From positions 1-16,042 of the forward strand of contig DARE01000020.1 in the NCBI GenBank assembly GCA_002503205.1: a stretch of DNA of 16,042 nucleotides. The letters run 5' to 3'. The position numbers and the translations under genes were made by a program. Of this stretch, positions 13,246 to 16,042 are shown piece after piece (the stretch's first letter is position 1; the number at the start of each line of letters is the position of its first letter). The stretch comes from Thermoplasmatales archaeon UBA447. Lineage in GTDB: Archaea; Thermoplasmatota; Thermoplasmata; Thermoplasmatales; Thermoplasmataceae. Under the pieces are notes generated by a model that was given only the letters and a program-made list of their open reading frames with translations, was not told the origin of the DNA and searched no databases.

Positions 13246-13890
13246 TTAGGAGATCTGTTCTACTCCTGCTTCACTGTTATTTGTGCCGACTGAGACCGGC
13301 GAGGCCTGAGCAGAAAGCTTTACTGACTTTCTTATTTCAATTTTTCTTACCGGGTAAATATCCTTTGTAGCGTTTACAATATCCGAGTAAATATCTTCAT
13401 TGATCACATATTTAGCGAAATCACCATAAGACATAGCGGATATTTTGGCTGTCAGTTCTTCTTCAACTGCATTCCTTATCTCTACTTTTTTGGAACTGGT
13501 AAGCTTTCCATCAGTTACGATAACAAGTTTAACTGTAACATTCTCATGGGTCTGAGTTGAAAAGGATTTTACAATGTCTATTCTCTCCTTTCTTCTCCTT
13601 ACCATCCTTCTTATGTAGTCATCACTTAGTGTGTGGCCCATAAATTCAGTTTCGCATCTGTTTCCCTGGCAGGAAGTTATTTGAAATATCATTCTGGCAT
13701 TTGCCTTCTTAAAATTTCCATTTAAGTCTGAAACAGGTATCTCTATCTTTCTTCCCAACATAGATTCTGGTGTGCTGCCAACTCCCATTGACAACTCCTT
13801 TCCTGAAAAGTAATCGGGAGCTACGATCGTATACCAGTTTTTTTCCTTCCACTTATCTTTGGCCTTTCTCTGACCTCTTTCCTTTGCCAT
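13246..13890 (-). CDS. rps3ae: 30S ribosomal protein eS1 (S3Ae)
   Basis: A 214-residue archaeal/eukaryotic small-subunit protein near the mRNA exit side. The N-terminal DKWKEKNWYTIVAPDYF, the KIEIPVSDL strand and the highly conserved DDYIRRMVRRRKERID (90-105) identify it, together with LTSSKKVEIRNAVEEEL and the YPVRKIEIRKSVKL segment. The length is normal and the last roughly 17 residues are a low-complexity tail. It starts at ATG with a GAGGGAT-type Shine-Dalgarno (13894-13900). An AT-rich TTTAATTTAAA region about 50 nt upstream is a likely promoter. tRNA-Met follows 8 nt downstream. Confidence 0.96.
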   Translation of the reverse strand: MAKERGQRKAKDKWKEKNWYTIVAPDYFSGKELSMGVGSTPESMLGRKIEIPVSDLNGNFKKANARMIFQITSCQGNRCETEFMGHTLSDDYIRRMVRRRKERIDIVKSFSTQTHENVTVKLVIVTDGKLTSSKKVEIRNAVEEELTAKISAMSYGDFAKYVINEDIYSDIVNATKDIYPVRKIEIRKSVKLSAQASPVSVGTNNSEAGVEQIS

Positions 13891-14008
13891 TAAATCCCTC
13901 TAAATTTGCTCATGCAGGTAATACCAGCGTAATTGCAATTTTAAATTAAATGTTTCGATACATCTTCTATTAGATTCTGACTCTACAGAAGCGCTTTTTG
14001 CTGACCAA

Positions 14009-15268
14009 TTACCTTTCTAGGGTTGCGGTCATACAGTGTGCACCACCATAGCCCCCAGTTAGTTCTGATAGTTTAATTTCAACGTTATCGACTCCAAATT
14101 CTTTTACAGCTCTTGAATTAGGAAATAGATTTTCTCTGCCATTAGAATTCAAGTCCTTTCTGATTGCCTCAAGAGTAGCCCCTTTGAACACCTCCTCTTT
14201 GAGAAGCCTGTCAAGTACATCTCCAACATTCACATTTACTATCATTCTGTCCTTTACTGTAAGGAAATTAGAAGAGTAGCTCATTTGCTCGCTAACCCTC
14301 AGATCAACATTTGAAAATCCTTTTCTTTTCATATAATCATAAAGTGTGAGGCCTTTTTCGATCAATTCTCCCTCACGTGAATACAAAACTAGACCGGCCC
14401 TTTTCATCAGATCAGCCGACCCTACAGATACTCCATCACCAGCAATATTGAAGTACGTGTCAAGATGCATATTTACCATGGGATCCCTTAGACCCTCATT
14501 CTCCATAAATTCATATACTGGGTTGCTAACCACGCCGATCTCTTCTGATTCGATTATACCGGACTTGATGAAACTCATAGCTCCCTCCAGGTTGGATCTT
14601 TCACCTATACCTATCAAAGAAAAGTTGCCTGCTGGCATGAAATCGCCACCCTCTAGTATTGCGCCTTCCGGTACCTTTTCAACTCGGCTTCCTTTGAAAA
14701 GGTTACGGAAAACAAATTCAGTAACATCAGTTTCTCCTTTTCTCTGGCTTCTTTTCATATTTCCTATTATCATGCCTTTATCCGATACAGCCTGCTGATC
14801 CCTCATAAAGTAAAGGTTGGCCAGTGGAACATTTGAATATATGCGGGGGTAAGCAAGATTGTTTCCCACGTCCTCCTTCAGGTCTATTGAAGGATCTAAT
14901 GTAAGGGTGCTGAAAAGATTTGTTGAATCGAGATTCCCTATGCTTCTGGAAAGATAATCCTTTGATTCCTCAACACGTTCCATGTTACCATAAAATTTTA
15001 CTCTGGAAAGGATTTCTGCTTCAAGCCTTTTCCTGAAACCATTATCCCTGTCTGCTGAATCCACTACCAGGTCCTTCAGGACATTCACTTTTACTCCAAG
15101 TGATCTCAGTGTGCTTACCAGGTTTTGATGTTCACGTCTAGCCACCTCTGTATTGAAAGAGCGTTCAAAGAGGAATGGCTTCGGAGCAAGCATTGCATAA
15201 TCTATCTCTGTACCAGGAGTGTGAACCATAACCTCTCTAAGCGTGTCCCATTCTCTGTGTGCCTTCAT
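14009..15268 (-). CDS. arcA: arginine deiminase
   Basis: This enzyme hydrolyses arginine to citrulline and ammonia, the first step of the ATP-yielding arginine deiminase pathway; the ammonia also counters acid. The 419 residues are full length. All catalytic elements of the guanidine-modifying fold are visible: FMRD with D157, EGGDF with E206 and D209, NMHLDT with H268 and D270, and the C-terminal GGAHCMT with the nucleophile C412. The N-terminus EWDTLREVMVHTPGTE is typical. No ornithine carbamoyltransferase, carbamate kinase or antiporter lies in the window, so the gene stands alone between rps3ae and a DUF302 gene. ATG start at 15266-15268; an AT-rich stretch at about 15288-15300 may be its promoter. 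Confidence 0.95.
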   Translation of the reverse strand: MKAHREWDTLREVMVHTPGTEIDYAMLAPKPFLFERSFNTEVARREHQNLVSTLRSLGVKVNVLKDLVVDSADRDNGFRKRLEAEILSRVKFYGNMERVEESKDYLSRSIGNLDSTNLFSTLTLDPSIDLKEDVGNNLAYPRIYSNVPLANLYFMRDQQAVSDKGMIIGNMKRSQRKGETDVTEFVFRNLFKGSRVEKVPEGAILEGGDFMPAGNFSLIGIGERSNLEGAMSFIKSGIIESEEIGVVSNPVYEFMENEGLRDPMVNMHLDTYFNIAGDGVSVGSADLMKRAGLVLYSREGELIEKGLTLYDYMKRKGFSNVDLRVSEQMSYSSNFLTVKDRMIVNVNVGDVLDRLLKEEVFKGATLEAIRKDLNSNGRENLFPNSRAVKEFGVDNVEIKLSELTGGYGGAHCMTATLER

Positions 15269-15346
15269 GTAAAGGTAAGAGAGACGACAGATATGAAAAT
15301 TACCTGAAAACAGTTAGAAATTTAACCAATGCGGCAATATTATCTT

Positions 15347-15724
15347 ATGTTCAAGTACGAGAAAATTGTTAAATTGGGGATTGACAGAGTTTTCCTTAAC
15401 ATTTCAAATGCCCTGAAAGAGAGAGGGTTTGCAGTCCTCTCATATGTTGATGTGAAGGAAATACTCAAAAACAAATTAAACAAGGATTTCGCAGGGTATT
15501 ATATTATGGAAGTCTGCAAGCCATCTGCTGCTAACGAACTGATTTCCATAAATCATGATTATGGGCTCTTTCTGCCTTGTAAAATAGTACTTGACGAGAC
15601 TGGAAAGGACGAGACGACAATAAAGATGCTTCTCATCACTGAAATGGCGGAGAAATATCTCAACGAGGGAAGTGAGGCAGAAAAATATCAGGACGAAATA
15701 GTTTCTGCGATTGAATCTCTTTGA
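15347..15724 (+). CDS. DUF302 protein
   Basis: A 125-residue protein from ATG 15347, matching the DUF302 family: an N-terminal F-x-Y-E-K strand, the D-R-V-F-L-N-I-S-N-A-L-K-E-R-G-F helix, VLSYVDVKEIL, and the central GYYIMEVCKPSAANELISINHDYGLFLPCKIV region with the Cys-Pro-like C-K-P turn. DUF302 proteins are small alpha+beta domains of unknown biochemical role. I prefer this start to the ATG at 15329 because TTTAACCAAT at 15321-15330 looks like its TATA box, placing a leaderless start at 15347. It is divergent from arcA. Confidence 0.88.
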   Translation: MFKYEKIVKLGIDRVFLNISNALKERGFAVLSYVDVKEILKNKLNKDFAGYYIMEVCKPSAANELISINHDYGLFLPCKIVLDETGKDETTIKMLLITEMAEKYLNEGSEAEKYQDEIVSAIESL

Positions 15725-15845
15725 GATCTAAATTTCAGTTAGACCTATTTTATTTAATATAAAAATTTGATATTGAGCTAAAAGGTTATCTATTGTAGCA
15801 AGTAATGATGGATAAATTATAATATATCCTATTGCATATATATGC

Positions 15846-16042
15846 ATGAAAGACAATGTGAATCTTAAGCTCTTAAAAGTACTTCTAGAGGACTCCTCTG
15901 CCCCATTACATGAAATTGGCAGGAAAATTGGAGTATTTTCGCCTTCGGCGGTCAGCAGAAGAATAAAGGAGATGAAGAGAAAACGTATGATCACCTCTGA
16001 AACTGTTGTTTTTGATCCAAAGAAAATAGGTCTTGATTATAT
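15846..16042 (+). CDS. Lrp/AsnC-family transcriptional regulator, 5' part
   Basis: The frame runs off the window after 65 codons. It starts MKDNVNLKLLKVLLEDSS and contains the winged helix of the Lrp/AsnC family: LHEIGRKIGVFSPSAVSRRIKEM, then KRKRMITSETVVFDPKKIGLDY, which is the usual link to the ligand-binding RAM domain. The ATG at 15846 follows an AAATTATAATATAT box (15814-15827) by about 25 nt, so it is probably leaderless. Lrp-type proteins often sense amino acids. Control of the nearby arginine deiminase is possible but not shown. Confidence 0.88.
   Translation, partial: MKDNVNLKLLKVLLEDSSAPLHEIGRKIGVFSPSAVSRRIKEMKRKRMITSETVVFDPKKIGLDY

Noticed and set aside
15728..15994. 88-codon minus-strand frame at the window end
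   Set aside because: It is antisense to the Lrp/AsnC regulator, whose winged-helix sequence is convincing.
1..16042. CRISPR array
   Set aside because: No run of regularly spaced repeats was seen; the only spaced repeat (2462-2712) has two units 210 bp apart.

Overview
The window looks like a piece of a Thermoplasmatales-type archaeal chromosome (Thermoplasma, Ferroplasma or Cuniculiplasma relatives). The reasons are the archaeal ribosomal protein eS1 (S3Ae), an elongator tRNA-Met whose intron folds into a textbook bulge-helix-bulge, TATA-like boxes about 24-26 nt before start codons (leaderless genes), an HTH_10/Bat-type regulator, a GTP-type PEP carboxykinase and moderately AT-rich DNA. The genus is inference.

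Region 1 (about 45-3775) is an integrated and decayed mobile element. An intact tRNA-Pro(CGG) on the minus strand (3703-3775) has a 19-bp perfect copy of its 3' end at 45-63. Between the two copies lie a protein with a transposase-like N-terminus and a C-terminal winged-helix-like part, a perfect 50-bp palindrome, an intact DUF3800 gene, an unrecognised pseudogene, a pair of spaced non-coding repeats, a fragment of a plasmid-type ParB/methyltransferase-like protein, and a tyrosine recombinase truncated at both ends. The element appears to have lost its integrase function but keeps one intact cargo gene.

Region 2 (3776-8828) is core metabolism and transport. It holds GTP-dependent PEP carboxykinase (gluconeogenesis), a convergent azlC-azlD pair for branched-chain amino acid export, and a divergent marR-MFS efflux operon with two dyads in the promoter region.

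Region 3 (8829-about 10779) is an IS607-family insertion sequence with a serine recombinase (tnpA) and an apparently intact TnpB nuclease. It is wedged between two convergent genes. A bulged 14-bp stem at its right end finishes exactly at the MFS stop codon and is a good candidate for the 3' part of a TnpB guide RNA (omega/reRNA), whose guide would then be antisense to the end of the MFS gene.

Region 4 (10780-12434) holds an HTH_10 regulator divergent from a small 86-residue protein, with a 12-bp perfect palindrome and a shared TATA region between them. A small zinc-ribbon protein follows. A gap of about 700 bp (12435-13144) contains promoter-like AT-rich sites but only very short ORFs.

Region 5 (13145-16042) holds rps3ae with intron-bearing tRNA-Met 8 nt downstream on the same strand, a complete arginine deiminase with all catalytic residues but no arcB/arcC partners in view, a DUF302 protein, and the start of an Lrp/AsnC regulator that runs off the window.
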